The position numbers were made by a program, and so were the translations under genes. A model generated the notes under the pieces. It was not told where the DNA came from. It saw only the letters and a program-made list of their open reading frames with translations, and did no database searches. Below are positions 25,155 through 33,768 of a DNA stretch of 64,000 nucleotides, piece by piece. Source of the DNA: DATJPD01 sp035506575 (GTDB lineage: Bacteria > Pseudomonadota > Alphaproteobacteria > CACIAM-22H2); the NCBI GenBank assembly GCA_035506575.1, contig DATJPD010000174.1, positions 1 to 64,000 on the forward strand. Direction: 5' to 3'. How positions within the stretch are numbered: the stretch's first letter is position 1; every line of letters starts with the position of its first letter.

Positions 25155-26189
25155 ATGATCATCGACTGCCACGGCCATTACACGACGTCGCCGAAGGAGC
25201 TGCAGGCCTATCGCGACGCCCAGATCGCCGGCCTCAAGGACAAGTCCTACAAGCCGGCCAAGGCCAAGCTCAGCATCAGCGACGAGCAGATCCGCGCCAG
25301 CGTCGAGGGCGCGCAGCTCAAGCAGCAGCGCGAGCGCGGCACGGACCTCACGATCTTCTCGCCGCGCGCCGCCGGCATGGGCCATCACATCGGCGATGCG
25401 ACGGTGAGCCAGTACTGGGCGGAGATCTGCAACGATCTCGTAAAGCGCGTCTGCGACCAGTTCCCCGAAAATTTCGTCGGCGTGTGCCAGCTGCCGCAGT
25501 CGCCGGGCGTCGACCCGCGCAACTGCGTGGCCGAGCTCGAGCGCTGCGTCAAGGAGCTGAACTTCATCGGCTGCAACCTCAATCCCGACCCGTCCGGCGG
25601 CTACTGGAAAGAGCCGCCGCTCAACGACCGTTGGTGGTATCCGGTCTACGAGAAGATGGTGGAGCTCGACGTGCCCGCGATGGTGCATGTCAGCAACTCG
25701 TGCAATCCCGCCGTCCACTACACCGGCGCGCACTACATCAACGGTGACACCACCGCCTTCATGCAGTTCATCACCCATGGTGATCAGCTGTTCAAGGACT
25801 TCCCGACCTTGAAGTTCATCATCCCGCACGGCGGCGGCGCGGCACCGTACCACTGGGGCCGCTATCGTGGTCTGGCGCTGGACCTGAAGAAGCCTCTGGT
25901 GAAGGACTATCTGCTCAAGAACGTCTTCTTCGATACCTGCGTCTACCACCAGCCCGGCATCGACCTGCTCACCAAGGTCATCCCGGCGGACAACATCCTG
26001 TTCGCCTCCGAGATGGTGGGTGCCGTCAAGGGCGTGGATCCGGAGACCGGGTTCAATTTCGACGACACCAAGCGCTACATCGACGCGGCTCCGATCAGTG
26101 CCGCAGACAAGAAGAAGATCTACGAAGACAATGCGTTCAAGGTGTTTCCGCGCCTGAAGGCGGCGCTCGCCAAGAACAAGAAGAAGTGA
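25155..26189 (+). CDS. ligJ: 4-oxalomesaconate hydratase (LigJ-type amidohydrolase-2)
   Basis: This 344-residue cytoplasmic TIM-barrel enzyme hydrates 4-oxalomesaconate to 4-carboxy-4-hydroxy-2-oxoadipate in the protocatechuate 4,5-cleavage/gallate route. The sequence follows LigJ closely in memory: MIIDCHGHYTT at the N-terminus with the HxH metal pair, LPQSPGVDP, NLNPDPSGG, MVHVSNSCNP, FIIPHGGGAAPYHWGR and FDTCVYHQPGIDLL. FASEMVGAVKGVDP comes near the end. ATG 25155 has GGAG upstream. Other lig genes are not in the window. A long inverted repeat lies just after it. Confidence 0.88.
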   Translation: MIIDCHGHYTTSPKELQAYRDAQIAGLKDKSYKPAKAKLSISDEQIRASVEGAQLKQQRERGTDLTIFSPRAAGMGHHIGDATVSQYWAEICNDLVKRVCDQFPENFVGVCQLPQSPGVDPRNCVAELERCVKELNFIGCNLNPDPSGGYWKEPPLNDRWWYPVYEKMVELDVPAMVHVSNSCNPAVHYTGAHYINGDTTAFMQFITHGDQLFKDFPTLKFIIPHGGGAAPYHWGRYRGLALDLKKPLVKDYLLKNVFFDTCVYHQPGIDLLTKVIPADNILFASEMVGAVKGVDPETGFNFDDTKRYIDAAPISAADKKKIYEDNAFKVFPRLKAALAKNKKK

Positions 26190-26236
26190 TCGCGCTTTTT
26201 TGCGGTTGCGGCCCGGCCGAACCTTGAACGCGCGAC

Positions 26237-26307
26237 GCGTCGTTCCGAGATAAGCGGCAGCACCCGGTTGATTCGGGGTCTCGCTCTCGCTTATTCAGGA
26301 ACGACGC
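26237..26307 (+). promoter_or_regulatory. Long inverted repeat abutting the GNAT start codon
   Basis: GCGTCGTTCCGAGATAAGCG (26237-26256) can pair with CGCTTATTCAGGAACGACGC (26288-26307), 17 of 20 positions. The right arm ends at the base before ATG 26308 and contains the only Shine-Dalgarno-like sequence (AGGA). The 31-base loop can form a second small hairpin (ACCCG/CGGGT-like). It could terminate ligJ transcription or mask translation of the next gene. Confidence 0.6.
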
Positions 26308-26814
26308 ATGCCGCTCGACGCGCTTCCAGGCCTCGGGCCGGTGCATCTTCGCCCCATTCGGGTGGATGATGGCCCGGCGCTCGTCCGATATTTCGAGAAG
26401 CTGACGCAAGAAGACGTCCGGCTCCGCTTCTTTGCACCCTTACGCGCCCTCACGACCCGCCAGCTCAAGCGCTTCACCGAACTCGATAGCCGGCGCGAGA
26501 CCGCACTCGTGCTCGAGGCGCCGGAAGAGGGCCGCCAAGAGATCCTGTCCGTGGCGCGCCTGGCGGTACCGCCAGGAGAAAATGGGCGCGCCGAGTTCGC
26601 CATCTCGGTGCGCAGCGATCTCAAGGGCCGCGGCATCGGCCGCTTCATGCTGCAACACCTGCTCGATCAGGCGGCCACGCGTGGCTTCAGCGAGATCTTC
26701 GGCGACATCCTCGAGGAGAACGAGGCGATGCTGGCTCTCAGCCGTGAGCTCGGATTCACGTTGGCGCCCGTCGTCGAGAACGCCGCCATCATCCGGGCGA
26801 CCCGCGCCCTGTGA
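26308..26814 (+). CDS. GNAT-family N-acetyltransferase
   Basis: This 168-residue GNAT enzyme has VHLRPIRVDDGPALVRYFEKLTQEDVRLRFF at the N-terminus, similar to the acetyltransferase domain of protein acetyltransferases of the Pat/PatZ type. The acetyl-CoA loop is RSDLKGRGIGRFML (Q/RxxGxG/A). ATG 26308 is at the foot of a strong hairpin. Its substrate may be a protein lysine (family knowledge, not shown). It stands alone between ligJ and the CMD-family gene. Confidence 0.85.
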   Translation: MPLDALPGLGPVHLRPIRVDDGPALVRYFEKLTQEDVRLRFFAPLRALTTRQLKRFTELDSRRETALVLEAPEEGRQEILSVARLAVPPGENGRAEFAISVRSDLKGRGIGRFMLQHLLDQAATRGFSEIFGDILEENEAMLALSRELGFTLAPVVENAAIIRATRAL

Positions 26815-26882
26815 TCTCACCTGGAGCTTGCCAGCCTCCCTGAAACGCCGGATTGTAAGGCGTCGTTCGAGGGAGGAATGCG

Positions 26883-27521
26883 GTGAACAAAGCCATTGTC
26901 ACGGGCCTGTTGCTCGGGCTCCTCGTCGTCGTGCCGGTTGAGGCGCCCGTTCAAGCCGAAGAAGGCCCTATCGCCCGCGTTCCGGCGGTGCAGGAATCGA
27001 ACCCGGATCCGATCGTGCAGGAGATGTTCGCCAGCGCGAAGGCGCGCGGCGGGCAGATCATCAACTTGAGCCTCATCCGCGCCAACGCGCCCAAGCTCGC
27101 CAAGCCGGGCTCGGGTGTCGCGTACGCCATCCGCTACGACACGAAGACGCCGCGGCGGCTGATCGAGCTCGCCATCCTGCGCACGGCCGAGCTCTACGAC
27201 GGCGTCTACGAGATCAACCAGCACCGGCCCATGATGCGCGCGTGCAACTATACGCCGGAGCAGATCGACGCCGTGGCGCACTGGCAAGACAGTTCGCTTT
27301 TCGACGAAAAGCAGCGGGCGCTGCTGGCCTACGTGGACCAGGCGGCGCGCGGCGACGTGGACGACCCCACGTTCGCCGCGTTCGCGACGTTCTTCGATAC
27401 TCAGGAGATCGTCGAGATCACCATCACCGTCGACAACTACGTCGGCACGGCGTTGTTCACGCGGGCGCTGCGCATCCAGGTCGAGACCGACGGCCGCGAG
27501 ACCTCGATCGGGAAATGCTAG
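26883..27521 (+). CDS. Carboxymuconolactone decarboxylase (CMD/AhpD-like) family protein with signal peptide
   Basis: This 212-residue protein has a Sec signal peptide (VTGLLLGLLVVVPVEAPVQAEE) and a CMD-family all-helical domain: RLIELAILRTAELYDGVYEINQHRPMMRACNYT, then FDEKQRALLAYVDQAARG and FATFFDTQEIVEITITVDNYVGTALF. The redox CxxC of AhpD is absent. The usual His of the family's E...H motif is seen in EINQHRPM. Start is the GTG at 26883 with GGGAGG before it. Export is unusual for the family. It is followed without a gap by an LLM flavin oxidoreductase. Confidence 0.8.
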   Translation: MNKAIVTGLLLGLLVVVPVEAPVQAEEGPIARVPAVQESNPDPIVQEMFASAKARGGQIINLSLIRANAPKLAKPGSGVAYAIRYDTKTPRRLIELAILRTAELYDGVYEINQHRPMMRACNYTPEQIDAVAHWQDSSLFDEKQRALLAYVDQAARGDVDDPTFAAFATFFDTQEIVEITITVDNYVGTALFTRALRIQVETDGRETSIGKC

Positions 27522-27529
27522 GTCCGCGC

Positions 27530-28534
27530 ATGGAGTTCGGGATCTTCGACCACGTCGACCGGCATGACGGCCCTCTCGGCGCCTATTACGAGGCGCGCCT
27601 CAAGCTGGTGGAGGCTTACGACCGCGCAGGCTTCCACGCCTATCATGTCGCCGAGCATCACGCGACGCCGCTCGGCATGGCGCCGTCGCCATCCGTTTTT
27701 CTGGCGGCGGTCGCCCAGCGCACGAAGCGCCTACGCATCGGCACGCTGGTCTACGCATTGCCGCTCTACCATCCGCTGCGCATGATCGAGGAGATCTGCA
27801 TGCTCGATCAGATGAGCGGTGGGCGGGTCGACATCGGCTTCGGTCGTGGCGCGTCGCCTATAGAGTTGGCGTATTTCGGCCAGAAGCCGGAGGACGCACA
27901 ACGCGTCTATGCCGAAGCGCTGGAGCTGATCATCCAGGGGCTCACGAGCAAGACCTTGAATTTTCGCGGCGAGACCTATCGGTTCGAGAACGTGCCGATG
28001 GAGCTCGAGCCGCTGCAGAAGCCGCACCCGCCGATCTGGTATGGGGTGCACGTTCCCGACAGCGCGGCGCGTGCGGCGCGCAAGGGCCTGCACGCGGTGA
28101 GCCTCGATCCGGTGCCCGAGACACGCGCCTCGTTCGACCGCTATCGGTCCGTGTGGCGCGAGACGTGGGGAGACGCACCGCTGCCGCACATGGGCATCGG
28201 CCGGTTCATCGTCGTCGCCGATACCGACGCGGCTGCCCTCGAGGCGGCCCGGCGGGCCTATCTCGTGTGGCACCGCAGCTTTACGCATCTGTTCCGGCTG
28301 CACGGGCGTATGCCGCAGCACCCGCGGCCGGCCGATTTCGACGGCGTGATGGAATCGGGTCAGGGCATCGCCGGATCGCCCGCGACGGTGCGGGATGCCC
28401 TCAAGGCGCAAGTCGAGGGCACGGGCGCCAACTACATCGTGGGCCAGTTCGCGTTCGGAGACCTGAGCCTCGACGAATGCCTGCGCTCGGTCGGGTTGTT
28501 CGCGGCGGAGGTTATGCCGGCGTTGCGCGGCTGA
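27530..28534 (+). CDS. LLM-class flavin-dependent oxidoreductase
   Basis: This 334-residue luciferase-like TIM-barrel monooxygenase probably uses FMNH2 from a separate reductase. YHVAEHHATPLGMAPSPSVFLAAVAQRTKRLRIGTLVY and MIEEICMLDQMSGGRVDIGFGRG are the family hallmarks, with PIWYGVHVPDSAARAARKG and AGSPATVRDAL later. ATG at 27530 is used; an in-frame ATG at 27515 overlaps the stop of the CMD gene. The two overlap or abut, so they are one unit. The substrate is unknown. Confidence 0.87.
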   Translation: MEFGIFDHVDRHDGPLGAYYEARLKLVEAYDRAGFHAYHVAEHHATPLGMAPSPSVFLAAVAQRTKRLRIGTLVYALPLYHPLRMIEEICMLDQMSGGRVDIGFGRGASPIELAYFGQKPEDAQRVYAEALELIIQGLTSKTLNFRGETYRFENVPMELEPLQKPHPPIWYGVHVPDSAARAARKGLHAVSLDPVPETRASFDRYRSVWRETWGDAPLPHMGIGRFIVVADTDAAALEAARRAYLVWHRSFTHLFRLHGRMPQHPRPADFDGVMESGQGIAGSPATVRDALKAQVEGTGANYIVGQFAFGDLSLDECLRSVGLFAAEVMPALRG

Positions 28535-28540
28535 GCGCTG

Positions 28541-30511
28541 CTAGCGGCCCAGGGCGAGCGCCGGGTGGGCTTCGGCCGAGCGTGCTGCCCGCAGCAGTAC
28601 GAAGAACAGCGCCGCGGCCGCGACCATCGCCGCATACTGCAGCGGCAGATTCGGGACGGCCATGGCCACGCCGAGGACGACGAATACGAGGCGGTAGGGG
28701 AGCGCCATCGGTTGTCGGCGGACATAGCCGTGCAGGACGACAGCCGAGACCAGCACCAGCGCGGCACCAAGCGCCGTGTCGGAGACGATGTTCACCGCCG
28801 TGCCCTGCATCAGCATGCCGGGGTTGAACAGGAAAAAGAACGGCAGCACGAATCCGCCGACCGCCAGCTTGCAGGCGTACGGCGCTAGCTTGAAGGGATT
28901 CGCACCGGCGATCGACGCAGCGGCGAATGCCGCGACCGCAACGGGCGGGGTGATCGCCGACATGCAGGAATAGAACAGCATGAACATGTGCACGGGCATG
29001 GTCGCCAGACCGAACTTACCGATGAACACGGGCGCCAGAAGCGCCACGCCCATGATGTAGACGCCGGTCGTCGGCATACCCATGCCGAGCAGCACGAGGA
29101 CCATGGCAGCGAGGATCAGCGAGGGCAGCAACAGGCCGCCCGACAGGCTGAAAAGCAGCAGGGTGAACTTGTCGTCGAGGCCGGTCAGCTCGATGCAGCC
29201 GATGATGATTCCGGCGGCGGCCACCGCCGCGGTCAAGGGGACCATGCTGTGGCAGGTGTCGACGCAGGCCTGGGTGAAGCGCCGCGGTCCGATCTTGCCG
29301 TCGCGCGAAAACCAGCTGGCGACGATGACCGAGACCGCCGAGCCGGCCGCCACGTACGCGGCGGAGAACCCCGCGATCAACAGCCAGATCAGGACCACGA
29401 TCGGCACGACGCTCGGCCAGTTACGCCTCAGCGCGACCTTGAGGCCGACGATCTGCTCCTCCGGCACGCGGCCCAAGTCGAGACGCACCGCCTCGAAATG
29501 GACGAGCGCGTAGATGCCGAGATAATAGCCGAGGGCCGGCAGTGCTGCATATTCGCAGATCTTCGCGTAGGGAATGCCGGTGAAGTTCGCCATGATGAAC
29601 GCCACGGCCCCCATCACCGGCGGTAGCATCGAGCCGCCGGTGGACGCGGCGGCCTCGATCGCGCCCGCGCGCTCGGCTGGAATGCCGATGCGTTTCATGA
29701 TCGGGATGCTGACCGGCCCCGTGGTCGCAACATCGGCCACCGGGCTGCCAGAGATCGACCCGTACAGGCCGCTCGAGACGACGCAGGCCTTCGCGGGCCC
29801 ACCCACGTACCGTCCGGTCAGCGCCGCCGCCACGTCGAAGAACAGCTGACCGCCCCCGCTGGTCACGTAGAAGTTCCCGAACATCACGAACAGAAAGGCA
29901 TAGCTGGCCGCGACGTAAAGCGGGGTGCCGAACACGCCGTCCGTGCCGATCACCTGCATCTCGAGGAAATAGTCATAGCTCAGCGCGGGGTGCCGGAAGC
30001 TGCCGGCCAGATACGGGCCGAAGGCGACGTAGGCCAGGAGAATGAACAGGATCGAGGTCAGCCCGATTCCGACCGAGCGGCGGCACAGCTCGATGCCCAG
30101 CAAGAGGAGGGCGGTCCCGGCCGCGATATCGCCGGCGGTCGGTTCGGAGAATCCCGTCATCCAATCGGCGTAGCGCGGCTCGTTTACGGCGAACCAGATG
30201 GCGCAGGCGATCGAGATCAGCGCCAGCGCGTAGTCCAGGACCGTCAGCCGGTCGTGTCGGATGCTCGCGGTGGTGGTCACGAACGCGATCGGCAGCAGCA
30301 GGATCAGGAACAACGAGACCTGCAGGTGCTGCGTGGTCACGCCGAACAGCGCGAGATATGTGATCAGGAACGCGGCAACGATCGAGAACACCGCGACGAC
30401 GCCCGCGAGCCACCCCCGCGGGCGCACGCGCCGCGTTTCTCCGATCAGCTCCAGAATTCGGCCCGCCGACCTGCCGGCGGCCGGATGGCCGCTGTCAATC
30501 GCGTCCTTCAT
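28541..30511 (-). CDS. TRAP transporter fused permease (TAXI type, DctM-like)
   Basis: This 656-residue inner-membrane permease fuses the small and large TRAP subunits. About four helices lie before residue 175, then the DctM half with GNFYVTSGGGQLFFDVAAALTGRYVGGPAKACVVSSGLYGSISGSPVADVATTG, MGAVAFIMANFTGIPYAKI and LVLLGMGMPTTGVYIMGVAL. These are standard TAXI-TRAP signatures. It lies 13 bases downstream of its binding protein on the same strand, so the pair forms a two-gene transporter operon driven by the Na+ or H+ gradient. The substrate is unknown, likely an organic acid. Confidence 0.92.
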   Translation of the reverse strand: MKDAIDSGHPAAGRSAGRILELIGETRRVRPRGWLAGVVAVFSIVAAFLITYLALFGVTTQHLQVSLFLILLLPIAFVTTTASIRHDRLTVLDYALALISIACAIWFAVNEPRYADWMTGFSEPTAGDIAAGTALLLLGIELCRRSVGIGLTSILFILLAYVAFGPYLAGSFRHPALSYDYFLEMQVIGTDGVFGTPLYVAASYAFLFVMFGNFYVTSGGGQLFFDVAAALTGRYVGGPAKACVVSSGLYGSISGSPVADVATTGPVSIPIMKRIGIPAERAGAIEAAASTGGSMLPPVMGAVAFIMANFTGIPYAKICEYAALPALGYYLGIYALVHFEAVRLDLGRVPEEQIVGLKVALRRNWPSVVPIVVLIWLLIAGFSAAYVAAGSAVSVIVASWFSRDGKIGPRRFTQACVDTCHSMVPLTAAVAAAGIIIGCIELTGLDDKFTLLLFSLSGGLLLPSLILAAMVLVLLGMGMPTTGVYIMGVALLAPVFIGKFGLATMPVHMFMLFYSCMSAITPPVAVAAFAAASIAGANPFKLAPYACKLAVGGFVLPFFFLFNPGMLMQGTAVNIVSDTALGAALVLVSAVVLHGYVRRQPMALPYRLVFVVLGVAMAVPNLPLQYAAMVAAAALFFVLLRAARSAEAHPALALGR

Positions 30512-30524
30512 GTCTGGAGCGCCG

Positions 30525-31550
30525 TTATTTCAGGACCCCTGCCTCGCGATAGAACCGCGCGGCGCCCGGGTGGTAAGGGAGCCCCGTCGGGTTGCGCTCG
30601 GCCGCCTGGGCAGAGAACTGCGCCAGCGACGGATGGATGGCACGCATGCGGTCCTGGTGGGTCACCATCGCCTTGACGAGCTTGTAGATGGTTTCCTCCG
30701 ATACGTGCGACCCGGCGAGCAGTGCGTTCCACTCGGTGTACGTCGTCTCGTCTTTGGTGACGAATGGATACACGTCCTTCTTGATCGGGATGACGTCGAA
30801 ATGCCAGCGGTCTGCCGCCTGCTTCATCTTGGCGGGATCGCCATCGATCCATGCAAGCGCCCGGCTGCGCGCGATGTCCGTCAGCTCCGCAGTCGGCACG
30901 AAGCCGCCATTGATGAGCACGTCGATCTTGCCGTCACGCAGCGCTTCGAGCGTCGTGTTGAGATTGCCGCGGACCACCGTCTGGCCCTTCGTCACCTCGG
31001 CCTCCTTGATCCCGTAAACGTCGAAGACGGTCTGGTACATGCTCACCGTCGACTGCAAGGTCGCCGGCTGGTTCACCCCCAATCGCATCAGGGGCTTCTT
31101 CGCGGCGATGTCGCTGTAGGATTTGACGCCGTTGCGGTCGGCCCAGTCCTTGGTCATGACGCTGTGCAGCGTCAGTCCGTCGTGCATCAGGGCCACGAAG
31201 CTGAACTTGCCCTTCAGTGGCTGCTTGAACGGCGCATGACCCTCGAGCGCGTACTCGATCTCGGGGGCGCTCGCGGTGAAGACGATGTCCGACTGACCCG
31301 TCGCGATGTTCTGAAGGCCGCCGGCCGGCGCTCCCGGCTTGTAGGTCGCGTTGGACCCCGGATAGGTCTCGCGGACGATGCCGTTGATGGCCTCGATCAT
31401 CACCTTGAAGTAGCCGCTGGCCGAGGCTCCATCGACGGTGTAGTTGATGGGCTTGGTGTCGTCAAAACCCGCTTTGGCCGTTACCGGCACGGCAAAAACG
31501 AATGCGGCAGCCGCGCAGGCCAGGGCCCGCGCTGTCTTGCTTATCGTCAT
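30525..31550 (-). CDS. TAXI-family TRAP transporter solute-binding protein
   Basis: This 341-residue periplasmic protein has a Sec signal peptide (residues 1-25, ACAAAAFVFAVPVTAKA). YTVDGASASGYFKVMIEAINGI, VRETYPGSNATYKPGAPAGGLQNIATGQSDIVFT and LRDGKIDVLINGGFVPTAELTDIA follow the TAXI pattern. The start at ATG 31550 is preceded by GGGAGG at good spacing. It delivers the ligand to the fused permease downstream. Confidence 0.9.
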   Translation of the reverse strand: MTISKTARALACAAAAFVFAVPVTAKAGFDDTKPINYTVDGASASGYFKVMIEAINGIVRETYPGSNATYKPGAPAGGLQNIATGQSDIVFTASAPEIEYALEGHAPFKQPLKGKFSFVALMHDGLTLHSVMTKDWADRNGVKSYSDIAAKKPLMRLGVNQPATLQSTVSMYQTVFDVYGIKEAEVTKGQTVVRGNLNTTLEALRDGKIDVLINGGFVPTAELTDIARSRALAWIDGDPAKMKQAADRWHFDVIPIKKDVYPFVTKDETTYTEWNALLAGSHVSEETIYKLVKAMVTHQDRMRAIHPSLAQFSAQAAERNPTGLPYHPGAARFYREAGVLK

Positions 31551-31617
31551 GAGGATCCTCCCTGCTGCGATCATGCCACAGCCGCGCATAGCCCGGCCAG
31601 GGAACGAAAGTCCTGGT

Positions 31618-32808
31618 TTAAGCGGCGGCGATCGAGGCCGGCGTCGGCTGCTTGTAGTCCTTGAGCCGCGGCAGGACTTCCTTGGCGAACAGGGTGAGAT
31701 TGTCCACCGTGTCGGCGTGCGACAGGAACCCTGCCTGGCCCATCATCAGCAGATTGCCCATGCCGCCCACCCATTCGCAGAAATCGATGAGCTGCTTGTA
31801 GACCTGGTCGGGCGTGCCGGCGAACATGATCGCCGCATCGATCAGGTCCTGGACGCTGCCGGTGCGCATATCGACCGCCCGGCCGTCCTTGGTGAAGGTG
31901 CGGGCGGGCGGCTTGCCGGCCTTGAGCAGCTTCGCGTTATCGTCGGCCGACAGGAAGCCCGGCGGATTGCGGAACGGCGGGTGGACGATGCTCGAGGTGC
32001 GCACGTAGCCCGCCACGTGCTCGGCGCGCCGGCGGGCCTCCGCTTCGGTCGAGGCGACGGCGACCAGCCCGAGATAGGCGAAGCGGTCGGGGCCCGGCAT
32101 CGGCCGGCCCTTGCTCACGTAGCCCTGCCGGTACGCATCATACAGGCCCTTGGTCGCGTATCCGCTGCCGAGCGTGGCCATGACATAGCCGTACTCGCCG
32201 AGGCGCCGGGCCTGCGATGTGCTGCCCGTCGTCACCCACACCGGCGGGTGCGGCTCCTGGTAGGGCCGCGGCCACACGTTGACGTGACGGTAATGGAAGT
32301 GCTCCCCCTCCCAGTTGAACGGACCGTCGTGGCTGGTCATCGCCTTGAGGATGAAGTCGTGCGCCTCCCAGAAGCGGTCCATCAGGAACACCGGATTGGT
32401 GTTCGCCACAGGAATTTCGTACGGCACGCCCTTGACGAATCCCATCTCCAGGCGGCCGCGCGAGATCACGTCGATCGTCGACAGCTCCTCCACGCAGCGC
32501 AGCGGGTCCGGACGGTGCCCGATCGGATATCCCAGCACGAGCAGCCGCGCGCGCTTGGTCTCCCGCGCCAGGATCGACAAGGTGATGACGCAGGCGGACG
32601 ACGTGCAGGTCGCGGTCTGATGGTGCTCGTTCACCATGATGTCGAGGCCGAGCTCGTCGGCGAGCGCCCACTCGTCGTACCAGCGGTGATAGTTATCGGC
32701 GGCGATCTTGGGATCGCATTTGCGGTTCGGGAGGTTCACGCGCAGCGACCCGTCATGGTCGTTCCACGCCGGGGCATAGGCCTGCTCGGTGAAATGAAAA
32801 ACCTTCAT
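31618..32808 (-). CDS. LLM-class flavin-dependent oxidoreductase (second)
   Basis: This 396-residue luciferase-like monooxygenase has WALADELGLDIMVNEHHQTATCTS, LSILARETKRARLLVLGYPIGHRPDPLRCVEELSTIDVISRGRLEMGFVKGV and PPVWVTTGSTSQARRLGEYGYVMA, all characteristic. ATG at 32808 has GGAGCTCTC upstream. The open frame continues further upstream but there overlaps an alpha/beta hydrolase in another frame. It lies 10 bases downstream of that hydrolase, so the two probably act together. It differs from the first LLM gene and is about 60 residues longer. Confidence 0.87.
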   Translation of the reverse strand: MKVFHFTEQAYAPAWNDHDGSLRVNLPNRKCDPKIAADNYHRWYDEWALADELGLDIMVNEHHQTATCTSSACVITLSILARETKRARLLVLGYPIGHRPDPLRCVEELSTIDVISRGRLEMGFVKGVPYEIPVANTNPVFLMDRFWEAHDFILKAMTSHDGPFNWEGEHFHYRHVNVWPRPYQEPHPPVWVTTGSTSQARRLGEYGYVMATLGSGYATKGLYDAYRQGYVSKGRPMPGPDRFAYLGLVAVASTEAEARRRAEHVAGYVRTSSIVHPPFRNPPGFLSADDNAKLLKAGKPPARTFTKDGRAVDMRTGSVQDLIDAAIMFAGTPDQVYKQLIDFCEWVGGMGNLLMMGQAGFLSHADTVDNLTLFAKEVLPRLKDYKQPTPASIAAA

Positions 32809-32818
32809 GCGAGAGCTC

Positions 32819-33613
32819 CTAGTTGCTTCCGCCGACGAACCCGAGGACCTTCTGCGCGAACGCGTCCGGCTGTTCGATATGCGGGAAGTGCCCGCAACGC
32901 TCGATCGGCTCGAATCGGGCGCCCGGGATCGCCGCCGCGTAGGCGCGGCCGTACTCGGGCGCCGTGAGGCGGTCCTTGTCGCCCCACAGCACGAGTGTCG
33001 GGATGCGGATGCGGTGCAGCCGGCCCCTGAGCTTGGGATCGTGCATGTAAGGCGACCAGGCATAGCGGGCGGTGGCCTCGCGGTTGCGCGCCACGATCTT
33101 AAGCTCGGCTTCGGGCCTTGCGGTGTAGTCGACCTTGCCGATGGCCGGGTCAGCGTAGGCGACGTCCAGGTACTGGCTCTCGGTCATGGCGAAGATGTCG
33201 GGGATATCGCGTGTCTCGCGATCGCCCACCTTGATGCCGACGGCGTCGGCCAGCACCAGGTGGGAGAGCCGCGCGGTCGACTTGATGGCGATCTCCGCCG
33301 CGATCCACGCGCCGAACGACACGCCGACGAGCGCTGCGTCGCGCAGATCGAGCGAATCGAGCAGGTCGAGATAGAAATAGGCCAGGTCGTCGACCGTGGT
33401 CTGTGACTTCGCGACGTCCGAGCGTCCGAAGCCTGGATGCGAGGGCGCGATGAGCCGCGCGCCCGATGACAGGCGTTCCACGACGGGCGCTGCCGGATCG
33501 AGTCCGAGTTCCGGATGGAGGAACAGGAGCGGCTTGCCGTTGCCTCGGCTCAGGATTTCGATCTGGAGCCCGTTGATCGCGTGCATCGCAGGCGGGCTAC
33601 CGGCAGTGGACAT
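32819..33613 (-). CDS. Alpha/beta-fold hydrolase
   Basis: This 264-residue hydrolase has the oxyanion region LLFLHPELGLDP near residue 35, the nucleophile elbow GVSFGAW (Ser at about 97), the acid LVLWGDKDRLTAPEYG and a final His in CGHFPHIEQPDAF. The triad appears intact. It is the first gene of a minus-strand unit with the LLM oxidoreductase and is divergent from the MBL-fold gene at 33769. Substrate unknown; meta-cleavage-product hydrolases share this architecture. Confidence 0.85.
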   Translation of the reverse strand: MSTAGSPPAMHAINGLQIEILSRGNGKPLLFLHPELGLDPAAPVVERLSSGARLIAPSHPGFGRSDVAKSQTTVDDLAYFYLDLLDSLDLRDAALVGVSFGAWIAAEIAIKSTARLSHLVLADAVGIKVGDRETRDIPDIFAMTESQYLDVAYADPAIGKVDYTARPEAELKIVARNREATARYAWSPYMHDPKLRGRLHRIRIPTLVLWGDKDRLTAPEYGRAYAAAIPGARFEPIERCGHFPHIEQPDAFAQKVLGFVGGSN

Positions 33614-33768
33614 CAGGCGCTTCCCGTATTTTTCAAACTTATAACACCCCGACTATACGCCGAGGTCCAGCGCCGGAGCGAGACCGCCTATGCGCGCGGA
33701 GCGCGGCTCCGCTGATCCCTCTCTCGCTGTCCAGCGGCCGTGTGCTAAACATCTTCTCGGGAGGAAAC

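Noticed and set aside
28541..30511. Possible phage or conjugative element in the catabolic regions
   Set aside because: No integrase, transposase, att repeat or codon-use change was seen; genes are ordinary chromosomal types.
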